From: Ochotona curzoniae
Lineage: Eukaryota > Chordata > Mammalia > Lagomorpha > Ochotonidae
Direction: 5' to 3'
Assembly (NCBI RefSeq): GCF_017591425.1
Contig: NW_024466004.1
Span: 37,760,501-37,824,500, forward strand
DNA: 64,000 bases
Shown here in pieces: positions 1 to 12,589 of the stretch. The stretch's first letter is position 1; each line of letters begins with the position of its first letter. A program made the translations under genes and the position numbers. Below the pieces are notes generated by a model. The model had not been told where the DNA came from and made no database searches. It saw only the letters and a program-made list of their open reading frames with translations.

Positions 1-2114
1 TACAGAAACTGCTAGAACTTATACGAGAGTTTGGCAGAGTGGCGGGGTACAAAATTAACGAACGAAAATCAACAGCCATAGTGTACGCAAATAACACCAA
101 GATGGAAGAAGATCTAACCAACAGGATACCATTCAAAATAGCAGAGAGAAGTATGAAGTATTTGGGAATAAATCTAACCAAAAGCGTAGGAGACCTATTC
201 GAAGAAAACTACAAACTATTTAAAAAGGAAATTGAACAAAACCTCAAAAGATGGAATAACATCCTGTGCTCCTGGATAGGCAAAATCAATATCATTAAAA
301 TGTCTATACTACCACAAGCAATATACATTTTCAACGCAATTCCAATCAAATTGCCCAAAACATTCTTCACGGAACTGGATACAAAGATTCAAAAGTTCAT
401 CTGGAAACACAAAAAACCACGAATAGCTAGAACCATCCTGAAAAATAAGAAGTTAGCAGGGGGAATCACAATCCCGGACCTCTGGACATACTATAGAGCA
501 GTGGTTATCAAAACAGCCTGGTACTGGCACAAAGACAGAAAGGAAGATCAATGGAATAGAATAGAAGCACCAAAAGGGAACCCACACAAATACAGCCAAT
601 TAATCTTTGACAAAAAGACCAATGACAGCTCAAGCAAGTGGGAAGGCCTCTTTAGTAAATGTTGTTGGGACACCTGGCTGATAGCCTGTAGAAACAAAAA
701 GATAGACACACATCTATCACCATACACTAAGATCCAATCTACATGGATAAAAGACCTAAACCTACATCCAGAAACCTTCAAACTCTTGCAGGAAAATGTA
801 GGAAATACCCTGCAAGACCTAGGAGTAGGTCCCGACTTTCTAAGAAGGACACCAAAAGCAATAGCAGTTGAGAACAGAATAAACAAATGGGACCTCATCA
901 AACTAAGAAGCTTCTGTACAGCAAGGGAAACAATCAACAAAGTAAAAAAGCAACCCACAGAGTGGGAGAAGATCTTTGCACACGACATAGGCGATAGGGG
1001 GCTAATTTCCAGGATATACAAAGAACTTCAAAACAACCAAAAAACCAAAACGAACAAGCCACTCAAGAAATGGGCACGGGAAATGGGCAAACATTTCACA
1101 AAGGAACAAGTCCAAATGGCAAACAAACATATGAAAAAATGTTCTAGCTCCCTAGCAATAAGGGAAATCCAAATTAAAACATCGATGAGGTACCACCTAA
1201 CACCAGCAAGATTGGCCCACATAAACAAGAACACCAACGACGCTTGCTGGCGAGGATGCGGGGAAAAGGGAACCCTACTCCACTGCTGGTGGAGCTGCAA
1301 ATTGGTACAGCCTTTATGGAAATCAGTCTGGAGAACACTCAAACAACTCAAAATCTGCATACCATATGACCCAGCAATAGCACTCCTAGGAATATATCCA
1401 AAACACCTGTTTTACGACAAACCAACATGCATCCCTATGTTCATTGCAGCACAATCAGTAATTGCAAAAACATGGAAGCAACCGAAATGCCCATCAGCAG
1501 AAGATTGGATAAGAAAGCTTTGGTTCATCTACTCCATGGAATACTACTCAGCTATTAAAAAAAACAAAATGCAGTTCTTTGTGGCTAAATGGGCACAACT
1601 GGAAACTATAATGCTAAGGGAAATGAGTGAATCCCAAAAGATTAGATACCACATGTTTGCCTTGATTTAACCTGTAATTTTTGTATGGTTGTTTGTTATT
1701 TTTTGAACCTGTCATTGATACTGTCTCAACCCAGAGGTTTCGAAGAATGGAACTTGCATTATTTTTAACATATTGTTTACCCAATACTATGTCAATTAAT
1801 TCCATAATGTTGTATATTGATATTGAGGCCTTCTTGGGGCTTTTAACTGACCGGATCTTTACTCTGTTAGACCTATCTTCAGACCATAGAAGGTCTCCCC
1901 AAGAGGCCACTGAACTTATCTGGACAATAAGACGCTGAACTTCATGCTAGGCATGTGTTTGCAAGCAATGAATCTCAACTGAACTTGAACTATGGTTATG
2001 CAACAAGGTGGAGGAATCCACCATGGGGGGAGGGGTATGGGAGGGGTGGGGGGAATCCCCAGCGCCTATAAAACTGTACTACATAATACAATGTAAGCAA
2101 CAATAAAAAAAAAA
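1..2114 (+). mobile_element. Lagomorph LINE-1, 3' part of ORF2 plus complete 3'UTR and poly-A (copy 1)
   Basis: The window opens inside the element just downstream of the reverse-transcriptase YADD motif. The ORF2 frame is open from base 3 to the stop at 1668-1670 (556 codons). It includes the cysteine-rich C-terminal region (WRGCGEKGTLLHCWWSC) and the conserved tail SMEYYSAIKKN typical of L1 ORF2 proteins. The 3'UTR (1671-2104) has a G-rich tract at about 2010-2062 and AATAAA at 2102-2107, then an A run to 2114. The intact frame suggests a young insertion. Confidence 0.95.
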
Positions 2115-3943
2115 TGCAAGTTCACTATATGCAGATGACATAATCCTATACATAGAAAAACCAGGAGACTCAATACAGAAGCTGCTAGAACTTATACGAG
2201 AGTTTGGCAGAGTGGCGGGGTACAAAATTAACGAACGAAAATCAACAGCCATAGTGTACGCAAATAACACCAAGATGGAAGAAGATCTAACCAACAGGAT
2301 ACCATTCAAAATAGCAGAGAGAAGTATGAAGTATTTGGGAATAAATCTAACCAAAAGCGTAGGAGACCTATTCGAAGAAAACTACAAACTATTTAAAAAG
2401 GAAATTGAACAAAACCTCAAAAGATGGAATAACATCCCGTGCTCCTGGATAGGCAAAATCAATATCATTAAAATGTCTATACTACCACAAGCAATATACA
2501 TTTTCAACGCAATTCCAATCAAATTGCCCAAAACATTCTTCACGGAACTGGATACAATGATTCAAAAGTTCATCTGGAAACACAAAAAAACCACGAATAG
2601 CTAGAACCATCCTGAAAAATAAGAAGTTAGCAGGGGGAATCACAATCCCGGACCTCTGGACATACTATAGAGCAGTGGTTATCAAAACAGCCTGGTACTG
2701 GCACAAAGACAGAAAGGAAGATCAATGGAATAGAATAGAAGCACCAAAAGGGAACCCACACAAATACAGCCAATTAATCTTTGACAAAAAGACCAATGAC
2801 AGCTCAAGCAAGTGGGAAGGCCTCTTTAGTAAATGTTGTTGGGACACCTGGCTGATAGCCTGTAGAAACAAAAAGATAGACACACATCTATCACCATACA
2901 CTAAGATCCAATCTACATGGATAAAAGACCTAAACCTACATCCAGAAACCTTCAAACTCTTGCAAGAAAATGTAGGAAATACCCTGCAAGACCTAGGAGT
3001 AGGTCCCGACTTTCTAAGAAGGACACCAAAAGCAATAGCAGTTGAGAACAGAATAAACAAATGGGACCTCATCAAACTAAGAAGCTTCTGTACAGCAAGG
3101 GAAACAATCAACAAAGTAAAAAAGCAACCCACAGAGTGGGAGAAGATCTTTGCACACGATATAGGCGATAGGGGGCTAATTTCCAGGATATACAAAGAAC
3201 TTCAAAACAACCAAAAAACCAAAACGAACAAGCCACTCAAGAAATGGGCACGGGAAATGGGCAAACATTTCACAAAGGAACAAGTCCAAATGGCAAACAA
3301 ACATATGAAAAAATGTTCTAGCTCCCTAGCAATAAGGGAAATCCAAATTAAAACATCGATGAGGTACCACCTAACACCAGTAAGATTGGCCCACATAAAC
3401 AAGAACACCAACGACGCTTGCTGGCGAGGATGCGGGGAAAAGGGAACCCTACTCCACTGCTGGTGGAGCTGCAAATTGGTACAGCCTTTATGGAAATCAG
3501 TCTGGAGAACACTCAAACAACTCAAAATCTGCATACCATATGACCCAGCAATAGCACTCCTAGGAATATATCCAAAACACCTGTTTTACGACAAACCAAC
3601 ATGCATCCCTATGTTCATTGCAGCACAATCAGTAATTGCAAAAACATGGAAGCAACCGAAATGCCCATCAGCAGAAGATTGGATAAGAAAGCTTTGGTTC
3701 ATCTACTCCATGGAATACTACTCAGCTATTAAAAAAAACAAAATGCAGTTCTTTGTGGCTAAATGGGCACAACTGGAAACTATAATGCTAAGGGAAATGA
3801 GCGAATCCCAAAAGATTAGATACCACATGTTTGCCTTGATTTAACCTGTAATTTTTTGTATGGTTGTTTGTTATTTTTTGAACCTGTCATTGATACTGTC
3901 TCAACCCAGAGGTTTCGAAGAAGGGAACTTGCATTATTTTTAA
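2115..3943 (+). mobile_element. Lagomorph LINE-1, second tandem copy, frameshifted and lacking its 3' end
   Basis: Starts directly after the poly-A of copy 1, a few codons before the YADD catalytic motif (2128-2139). It matches copy 1 with only about ten differences by my count over 1.78 kb. One extra A in the run at 2584-2590 shifts the frame, so the protein stops at about 2604; the original frame then runs on to a stop at 3842-3844. Homology ends at 3943 inside the 3'UTR, with no poly-A. Loss of the 3' end is unusual for an L1 insertion. Confidence 0.93.
2116..3844 (+). pseudogene. L1 ORF2 fragment with one-base frameshift
   Basis: Reverse-transcriptase C-terminal half and the cysteine-rich tail of ORF2. 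It is broken by a single-base expansion of an A run at about 2584-2590 (7 A against 6 in the upstream copy). It lacks the endonuclease domain and the N-terminal part of the reverse transcriptase. Confidence 0.9.
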
Positions 3944-4260
3944 GCTCACATCAGTTACAGAGACCATCTCACAAGGGCAAACAACAATGCATCAACTGAT
4001 ATCAGGGATAGTTGAGTGTCCGTGAAACTGCATTGAAGTAGCTGGAGGGACATCTACCTTGTCATACAGCTGGGAGCTCCTTGTGGCCTTGCCAGAAGGG
4101 GAGCCGTTCTCTTCACACCTTTTTGTGCCCCAATGACTCGAAAGCTGGGTGGCCTCCAGTCAGCTCCCCATACAAGATCTCTCCTTGCCATCTTCTCTCT
4201 TTCCCTCTTTCTCTATCTCTCTTCTCTTTGTAACTCTGCTTTTCAAATAAACAATCTTAA
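3944..4260 (+). repeat. Unclassified repeat-like block ending in a CSINE-type tail
   Basis: Joined directly to the broken end of L1 copy 2. The last 100 bp ('ctctctttccctctttctc...tgcttttcaaataaaca') has the pyrimidine-rich and 'caaataaa' tail of a CSINE; the body is too diverged to align by eye. Confidence 0.35.
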
Positions 4261-4684
4261 AAATAAGCAAATAATACAGCTTCAACACAAATATTGATTC
4301 TGAATATGGTTGAAAATTTCCTCATGATTTCTCTTGGTTTTAGAATATATCTCTTTTGAGGTGATGGAAATATCCTAGTAGATATATTTCCATTTAACAG
4401 CTTGTGCTCACCCTCTATTTCATCTATAACAATTCAATTGAGCATTTTTCAAGATAACCTTTTATAATTTAAAAGCTATTTAGTGAAAAAATTAGAAAAA
4501 AATCTGACAAAAAAGCAATAGTATTCAACATTAAGTACAGTACTATAGAAAGGATTGCTTCATAATCCTTCCTTCTTTTCACAACCTAGGCTTTTGCCTA
4601 TCAAAGTCCAAAGATTTTGGGTCCAGTCCAGGCTTCTTATCAATTCCATGGTTTGGACCTGACACAACAGTTCAATGACTATAT

Positions 4685-4975
4685 CCTCACCTTGCTTACC
4701 TTGATTCCATATGGGTGCCAGTTCATGTCACAGCTGTTCCACTTCCCATTCTTCTCCCTACTTATGACCTGGGAAAGCAGTAGAGGATGACCCAAAGTTT
4801 TGGGATCCTGCACTCCCATGGGAGATCTGGAAGAAGCTCCTGGATTTATATCAGCTCAGCTTTGCAGCATATCAACTATTGCAGTCATCTGGAGAGTGAA
4901 CCAGTAGTTAGAGGATGTTTCTGCCTGCCTTTCCTTCTCTCTATAAATCTTATCTGCATTTAATAAATCTGTTTT
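4685..4975 (+). mobile_element. CSINE, older copy
   Basis: Shows 'ccatatgggtgccagttcat', 'tgggaaagcagtagagga', 'gagatctggaagaagctcctgg' and 'ggagagtgaaccagtag', diverged from the young copies. It lies just 5' of another CSINE in the same orientation. Confidence 0.85.
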
Positions 4976-4992
4976 AAAAATTCTATGGCTTG

Positions 4993-5319
4993 GGGCCGAC
5001 GGCATGTCCTAGCAGCTAAAGTCCTCGCCTTGAATGCGCAGGGATCCCATATGAGCACTGGTTCTAATCCCTGCAGCCCCGCTTCCCATCCAGCTCCCTG
5101 CTTGTGGCCTGGGAAAGCAGTTGAGGACGGCCCAAAGCCTTGGGACCCTGCACCTGTGTGGGAGATGCAAAAGAAGTTCCTGGATCCTGGCTTCACATCG
5201 GCATAGCATCGGCTGTTGCACTCACTTGGGGAGTGAGTCATCGGATGGAAGATCTTTCTCACTATCTCTCCTCCTCTCTGTATATCTGACTTTGTAATAA
5301 AAATAAACAAATCTTTAAA
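4993..5319 (+). mobile_element. CSINE, full-length young copy with target-site duplication
   Basis: Head at 'ggggccgacggcatg', body with all core motifs, tail ending in an A run. Flanked by a direct repeat of about 17 bp ('aaaaattctatggcttg' 4976-4992 and 'aaaaattccatggcttg' 5320-5336, one mismatch), the hallmark of L1-driven insertion. tRNA-derived, polymerase III type SINE. Confidence 0.92.
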
Positions 5320-5400
5320 AAAAATTCCATGGCTTGTAAAACGTCTTCATTTTACCCTTAAACATAAATTTTCTTCTTAAACCTTAAGATTCTTCTAGGA

Positions 5401-5591
5401 GGGCCCAGCACGATAGCATAGTGCTTAAGGTCCTCACGTTGCACACCCAGGATCCTAAATAAGTGCCAGTTCTAATCCCGGCAGCCCTGCTTCCCATTCA
5501 ACTTCCTGCCTATGGCCTGGGAAAGCAGTACAGGATGGCCCAAAACTTTGGGACACTGCACCCGCATGGGAGACCCGCAAGAGGCTCCTGG
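5401..5591 (+). mobile_element. CSINE, 3'-truncated
   Basis: A good match from the head 'gggcccagcacgatagc' to 'agacccgcaagaggctcctgg', then it stops abruptly and passes into unrelated sequence at about 5592. The tail is missing. Confidence 0.85.
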
Positions 5592-6560
5592 CCTGCTCAA
5601 TGGGCACTGAAGCCTAGTTCAACCCAACTGGCCCCTCCACTTCAGCCCACACACATGCTGGCGGGTGCCTTTCTGTCTAGCCACTGTTGCCGCGGACCTA
5701 GTTTTCATGCTCTCCAGTAGGAGTGATAACCCAAGAGGGAGGTGCCCACTATTTCCATACTAGGCCACTCCTACTCTCAGAACTTGTACTCCCCAGGTGG
5801 GACAAACTGGACAAGTCTGCAGTATATACTAGCAAGCACAAGAACCAGGGCAGGGGGCAGGCCTGGTAGAGGTTATTGTGGGTCATTCTGACTAGGCTGC
5901 AGCTCCCACTGGTTTGTGGAAGGGCCAGGTATGTGCTGAGCAGGCTACACTGCAACACCCATTGGTTCATGTGGAAGACAGGGCTGGAAATAGAACTAAC
6001 CCAGCAATTGCATCTACCAGCATGTGCATAAGTTGATTGAGGCCACACCCTGCACTGACAAGCACACACAAGAATCGGATCTGGGATCACCTCAGACAAC
6101 AATTCGTTGGAGATCCCTCTAATCAAACTGCCGGACTCAGAACCCCAACCATGAAGAGAAGTGCAAGTTCCATGGTCTGAACACGGAGTGCAAGTGTCAA
6201 AGCTGAGCCTCCTCAGAGTCTCAGAGCAGTAAACAGCAGATCCAGGCTCTCATGGAGGATATGGCATCCCATAGGAACCTGCAGAGGATACCCAATATCA
6301 CAACAGAGGACGGAGGACAGAACAAATTGATCATCTACCCCAGCCTAGTGTTGGCAGTGAAAATCTGAGCAAACAGACTCTAAAGTGAACTATGTCAGCC
6401 AGTGGATTCTAGAGACATTTCATCATGCTTGGAATGGCGAGATTGGCAGCAATTCAGAACTGTTGAATTATCAAACCCGCTTGAGCAGGACCCTCGGAGC
6501 ATGGCCCACATTGGGGATTCTTTCCCCTTACCCCAGATATAGAAAAAGTAAAAAGGAAAA
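5592..6560 (+). repeat. Lagomorph interspersed repeat family, copy A
   Basis: The section 6250-6542 ('catggaggatatggca', 'aacagaggac..gagcagaacaaatt', 'tatcagccagtgg', 'ccccagatata') aligns with 39822-40190 and, inverted, with 17500-17885. The 5' portion, 5592-6200, has loosely repeated segments of about 50-75 bp. I do not know its formal name; an L1-mobilised or L1-derived unit is likely because copies end in A-rich tails. Confidence 0.65.
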
Positions 6561-8084
6561 AAATTCTACTAGGAAAAAAAAGTAGAATTACTGGTACAAA
6601 AAAAAATAGTATTTTGTAATTACGTTTGCAAACATTCTGGATAAAAGTCAGCAAGCATATACGGTTGAAGTGTTTCTGTAGTCTGGATTTATCCACAGCC
6701 TTTCCATGGCATTTTTGCAAAGCCTGGCATGCATGGAGTAGCGTGGCCTGGAGGATGCTGCCTGAGGACTATGTGCCCATTGAGGAATCACTTCACTATA
6801 CTCCATTTCATCCCTCTGCTGCTAAGGATTCTGCATTGTTTTACTGCTGGAAAGGAGAGGAATAAGTCCTCTTCTGTGGTTTGAAAGACAAAAATAAAAT
6901 GTCCTCTTTGCTTTTGTCTACTGGGCTCGCATCCTGACTTGCCTTTCCAATAGTTGCACTCCTCTGAGCCAGGGGCAGACCTCAGAACCTCACAAAGACC
7001 TTACATTACATGGCTTCTGATCATTGCCTCTAAGCACACAAATACTTTGTGTATCATATCACCAGCTTTGTGATTGTGTCGTTTTCTTTTATGTATTATT
7101 TTCCTAGGGCTGCCTTAGCAACATATCACCAAGATCTTTCTTGAATCAGATAATGGTTTTTAAATACTGAAAGAGTAATTCCTGATTTTTTTTTTTGTCT
7201 ATTCCTGACAGCAAAGATACTGAAACAACACTTTTTTTTACTTTAGTTGGCATTCTTAATATTTCCTGCATTTCTTTCTTGAGTCTAACCAATGGATAAA
7301 CTAATGAAAAACAGCCCAGATTTGTATGTAGCACTTCCTTTCTTGAAGGAATTCAGTGAACATATTTTTCCTTCCTCATTTACTTGGAAAATCTTTCATG
7401 GCCCTATTGGTTTTATAGCTCTTTAGAATATATAGCCTCAACTTCTGCAGCCTTAACAGATCCCCCAGACCTAAGATCCTCCTTGTATTTGTATTATAAC
7501 TCGCTATCTCTAAGGTAAATTTTAGGCTTAAGCTACTTAAATTATACTACTAAAGTTACTCTCTCTCACTTGGAAGGAAGACAAAACGTGCATACCAGAC
7601 ATCTGAGGAAAAGGGTAAAGGCACATTGAAGTGAGCTGCAGGACCTGGCGAGAAACAGAGAAATCTCACGCCTGTCCTGAGGAGCCAAAGAACTCACCTT
7701 ATGTCCTCAAGGTGGTGACTGCGTGAGAGGCCAGATTGGAAGGCTCAAACTTAGTCCCATAAAGTCTCACAGGCTATTTTAGATCTGTATGGAAATAAAT
7801 GGCACACAAATGATGCTGAAGAAGAAACCCCCAGGATAGAAATTGCAGAAACTGAAGCAAGACATCAAAAATTGCCTTCTGAAGTGATCAATGACAAGTC
7901 ATGCTACAACCATGTCCCTCAGCTATGACACAATGAGACAGGCATCACACATCTGTGGTTTTCATCCTCAAAACACATTGCTTCATGAGGGAAATATCAG
8001 CTAACTCCAAATTGAGAGCGATATACTGTGAAAGCTTCTTCAAAAGTGTCAACGTTGCAGAATCTAAAGGAAAGCTGAGATTCT
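6561..8084. other. No recognised feature
   Basis: AT-moderate intergenic sequence. Several short open frames exist, but none has a homologue I recognise, a credible start or splice context. Part of 7560-8084 may be the 5' continuation of the old L1 3'UTR that follows. Confidence 0.5.
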
Positions 8085-8400
8085 GTCACAGGTTGAGGAC
8101 ACTGAAGACACATGACAACTCACTGTGGCATCTCGGGTTGGATGCCAGAATACAAAAAGGTGATTAGTAGAATAGCTGGCGAAATTAAAATAGAATCAGT
8201 AGTGCAGTAATACCACTAATATCATATTACATATGATATATCACATATTATGTGGTCATATAATGCTTTTATCAGTGTTAGCTTTTTAATTCTGTAAGCT
8301 ATTCACATAAGAGAATGTGAATTAAGCATCTGTGGGAACTCTCTCTACTGCCTTTTCAACCCTTCTGTAAGACTAAAATAATTTTTTTAGGTTAAAAGAA
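8085..8400 (+). mobile_element. Old mammalian L1 3'UTR fragment
   Basis: Resembles the 3' ends of old L1M-type elements: '...gacaactcactgtggcat', 'ggttggatgccagaatacaaaaagg', and near the end 'gggaactctctctactgcc...cttctgtaagactaaaataa'. Family resemblance is from memory. Confidence 0.5.
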
Positions 8401-8591
8401 AAAACTATCATTTTTATTTGCTTCTAGCAGGTGCTACAAAGGGAACATAGCAAAACCCTGTAAGACAAGACTTCAGAAGCAACAGCCTTGTGTGACACCA
8501 GGCCTTGCTGCTTCCAATCTGTAAGGCCTTTCTGAGCAAATGATTCACTTCTCTAAGCATCAAACCTCATATCTTAAAACAATGCTGGCAG

Positions 8592-8905
8592 AGGCTGACA
8601 TGATGCCTATGGCGTAGCACTCTAATCCTCTGCCCACAGCACTGGCATCCTATATGGGTGACAGTTCATATTCCAGATGCTCCCCTCTCAATCCAGCTTC
8701 CTACTTACAGCTTGGGAAAGCCATGAAGGCTGTTCTAAGTGCTTGGGTTCCTGTGCTCATATGGGAGATCCAGAAGAAGCTCTTGCTCCTGGCTTCAGAT
8801 AGGCTCAGCTCCAGCTGTTGCAGCCACTTTGGGAGTGAGCCAACAGATGGAACTCCCCTTTCTGTGTCTCTTTTCTTTCCATAAAACCAGACTTTCAAAC
8901 AAAAA
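8592..8905 (+). mobile_element. CSINE, diverged full-length
   Basis: Recognisable from 'gctgacatgatgccta' through 'ttgggaaagccatgaagg', 'gagatccagaagaagctc', 'gggagtgagccaacagatgg' to a pyrimidine-rich tail. Confidence 0.85.
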
Positions 8906-9177
8906 TTCAAAAAATAATTCAAAATGAAAACAATTCTGGCAAAGGACATCTTTTTAATAAATGATACTTGGAAAATTGGACATTCATATGCCTAAGAATA
9001 AATGTGTAACCTATAAACCCTGAATTAACTAAAATTGTATTAATGATCAAAATGTAGGAATGAAAACTATACAGCTCTCAGAAGAAAGTAAAGGGAAAAG
9101 ATTCATGACAACGTATCTGCCTATGATTTCTTGGATATGATTTTAAAAGCAGGGGTAACAAAAGGGAAAAAAATAAA

Positions 9178-11565
9178 GTGAACATTGAAATTAAAAACAG
9201 GCCTGGGGACCTCTCCCATTCAGGTCAGGTGGCTGCTCAGGGGCCTCTGGTCACCAAACCAAGCACCAGGAAACCTCTCCTGCCTGGGTCAGGCGGCTAT
9301 TCTGGCAGCCTCTGGGCACCAGAGGCACTGGGTAAAGCCCTCGGGCTGCCCAGCAGCGCACTCTGGGGGCTTGAAGGTGTGGATAGGTCAATGGCAGAGG
9401 GACATCTGAAGACCCATGGGCACAAGGAAGCAATAGAGACAGCAGGGTAGCATTGAGGTGACCAGAAACCACAGGGGTAGATGACACTTGTCAATCAGAG
9501 CTCCATAGTGCCTGGGAGAGAAAGGGAATTCACTGTGATCTCAGGGAATGAATGCAGGCATAGAACTTCCCATCCTGCTGACTGCTGCATTCAACCATGA
9601 GCAGAAGCAGACTGGTAGAGTCCAAGCAGGTGGGTGCAGGAACAGGGTGGATTTCACGGTTCAATCCTCCGTCAGTGCCACATCAGGTGCCATTTTATGT
9701 ACCGAGGAAAAGGCTGGAGGGTGGAAGGACACAGCAAGATGCACATGTGCTAAGCCAGTAGCAAGCTCATTTATGGATCAGCACATTGCAGTACCAACTT
9801 GGCATTATACGGATGCCACCAGAATAGTTCCAGGTGGCCCTCAGACCTAACAACCAGAAGGTACTGGCAAGACCAGCACTGCTGACAACTCAGTGATTTA
9901 GGACAACTTGTGTCTCACTAATCCTGGGCACTGCTCAAACCAGGAGTGGGAGAAAAGCTGTATTGGTAACAGTGCAACCACAGCACAGGATCACAGGAAG
10001 TCTCCACTATGAGTGGTGAGCCAGGAACTAGGGCTATTCAGACCAAAACGGAAGCCTAGCTCAAGAGTTCAGGACTGACACTTACTGGAGAGAGTGGCGG
10101 CACAAATTACTGCAAACAACAAACTGGGTATCAAATGCAATCAGTAAAATTGACCTATAGACCAGTAGGAAACACAGCCTAGAAACCTGCCTAAGGAGAA
10201 GAATCTGCTAACTAGCATAGCAATGACAAAGAGCAAAAGAAGAGACCCAGAAACAATGTATATCATTGATGCCTCCCCTGAAAAAAAAGACATTGAGAAA
10301 GACACTGAGAAAATTGGGGATACAGAATTTTAAAAACTTGTTATAAAGCTTCTTAACAACAATGAGAAGCACATACAGGTCTTCAAGGAATTTAAAAAAT
10401 ATGTCACACAGGGAATAGCAACACTGAAACAAAATAAAGCAGAATTATTAGAAATGAAAGACTCAATGAAGCAAATTAAAAATGCAATGCAATGCCTCAA
10501 AAACAGAATGAACTAGGTAGAAAAAATAACCTCAGAATTGGAAGACACTTACTTCAATCATGGGGAAATCAGCAAAAGTTGGAAGAGGAACTGAGTCAAA
10601 CTAAGAAAAGTATTCAAGAATTAAGGGACACTATAAAAAGACCGAATATATGAGTTATGGGAGTTCCAGAAGGTGCAGAAAGACTAGTTGCATTTAAAAC
10701 CAATTTCAATGAAATAAAGAAAAAATCCTAACTTGGAGAAAAAAATTGAGAAACAAAATAAAGGAGGGACACAGAAGTCCCAAAAAAAGGTTGACCTACA
10801 GTGATTCTTGCCACAACACTTGATAAACAAGCACTCCTCAGTTGAATACAGGGAAAGGGTGCTTAATATGCACATGAAACCGATCAATTAACACATAGAG
10901 GAATCCCAATCAGACTCACAGCTGACTTCTCAGAGGAAACTCTACAGACCAGAAGAGGTTGTAATGACACATTCCAGATTCCAAAAGGGAAAAACTGTCA
11001 TCCCAAAATAATTTACCATGGAAAGATTTCATTTGTCTTTTAAAGTGAAATAAAATTCTTCCACAGTAAAGAAAGCTCAAAGAATTTGCCTTTTCCACAT
11101 GTGCCTTACAAATGATACTTAAAGATGTTCCCTTGACAGAGAAAAGGAATAACACCTACCAAAATCAAAGGCAAATGTGAAGAACATCCCAGTAAAATAA
11201 CAACGGAAGACTAAATTAAACAATAAACAATCCATTGCTAAAAATGACAAGACCAATTACTACCTATGCATATTAACCCTGAGTGTAAATGGCTTCAACT
11301 CATCAATCAAGCTTCATGGATTAGCAGACTAGATCAAAACACAAAACCCATCTATCTGTTGCCTACAGGAGACACATCTCACCAACAAGCAACGAAGAAA
11401 CATAAAGTTAAAGGATGAAGAAACATATTCCAGCCAAAAGGAAAAGGGAAAATGAGTAGCCATTCTAATGTCAGATGATACAGACTTTGATGTGAAACGT
11501 ATTAAAAGAGATGAAGAAGGAACCAAAGAATGATCAAGGATCCATTCAGCAAGAAAAGATCACCT
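9178..11565 (+). mobile_element. Decayed LINE-1: 5'UTR, ORF1 and start of ORF2
   Basis: 9178-10200 is L1 5'UTR-like: the stretch at about 9676-9730 ('catcaggtgccattttatg...') matches, inverted, the stretch at about 16885-16930. 10230-10680 is the ORF1 coiled-coil region with stops and frameshifts, ending at the ORF1 motif 'MGVPEGAER'. 10900-11100 corresponds to the inter-ORF part of old L1s. 11220-11560 matches the start of ORF2, the endonuclease region ('...gacccatctatctgttgcctacaggagacacatctc'). No intact protein. Confidence 0.8.
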
Positions 11566-11574
11566 TACTATTCT

Positions 11575-12425
11575 CTTAAGATTTTTTTCAGCTCTAATTT
11601 TACTTGGCTTATTGCTCTTGCTTTTCTTTGCTAGTCTTGCTAGAAGTTTATTTTGCTCTTCTTTATAAAATGGCTCTTCTTCTTTTATTTTTGCTGTGAT
11701 TTTATCACATCTTGATTCCTATCTATTTTTTAATAAGTCCTTGAGATGTATTAGATCATTAATTTGAGAATCTGATTTTTTCTAAGCACCTGATATTATA
11801 AATATCTCTCTCAGTACTGTTTTTGCTGCATCCATATCATCAGTTTCTATATTCTTGCTTTTATTTTCATTTCTTCAACAGAGTTGGGCCTGGCATGATA
11901 GCATAGCTGCTTAAGTCCTCACCTTGAACACGCTGGGTTCCCATATGAGCACCGGTTCAAATCCCAGCAGCCCTGCTCCCCACCCAGCTCCCTGCTTGTG
12001 GCCTGGGAAAGCAGTCGAGGATGGCCCAAAGCCTTGGGACCCTGCGCTCACACAGGAGACCTGGAGGAAATTCCTGGCTCCTGGCTTTGGATTGGCTCAG
12101 CTCCAGCCACTGCGGCCACTTGGTGAGTAAACCATCAGATGGAAGATCTCCCTCTCTGTTTCTCTTCCTCTCTGTATTTCTGCCTTTCCAATAAAAATAA
12201 ACAAATCTTTAGAAAGAAGAAGAAGAACGTTTTTTCTTATTAATTTCTTCAATGACATTTAGGTCATACAGTAGCATTGTTTTCTTCAAAAAGCTTTTGA
12301 TTTTTATTTTCATTTCTTAATTGACACATTAGTTATTCAATAACAAGTTATTTAATTACATGGCATTGTAATTTTTCTATTTTTGTTCCTCTTGCTAATT
12401 TTGTTTTATGGCTTTTCATTTAAGG
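11575..12425 (-). mobile_element. LINE-1 ORF2 fragment in inverted orientation
   Basis: Reads as antisense L1 ORF2 ('ccttgagatgtattagatcatt', 'tataaatatctctctcagtactg', 'tttcttaattgacacattagttattcaa'). It is split by the CSINE at 11885-12211. A sense-strand L1 3' end follows it, as in inversions made by twin priming. Confidence 0.7.
11885..12211 (+). mobile_element. CSINE, young full-length, inside the inverted L1
   Basis: Close to the young consensus, with 'cccatatgagcaccggttc', 'gcctgggaaagcagtcgaggatgg', and tail 'ccaataaaaataaacaaatcttt'. It splits the inverted L1 fragment, so it is younger. Confidence 0.92.
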
Positions 12426-12589
12426 AAATATATAATAACTATGTAATAGATTATCATATCCATACGTGAAGATACAATGCAGTATGCATCTCTACTTGCA
12501 AATCAAAGACGGACTCCAAATACAAGTGTTTACTGTATCTTGACAATAGGATGCTATATTCTCTGCCATTGTGCATATCTACAATGTTA

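Noticed and set aside
548..1360. Minus-strand open frames of 157 and 110 codons, repeated at 2722-3534
   Set aside because: They lie antisense to L1 ORF2 in both tandem copies and reflect its A-rich codon use; no family resemblance.
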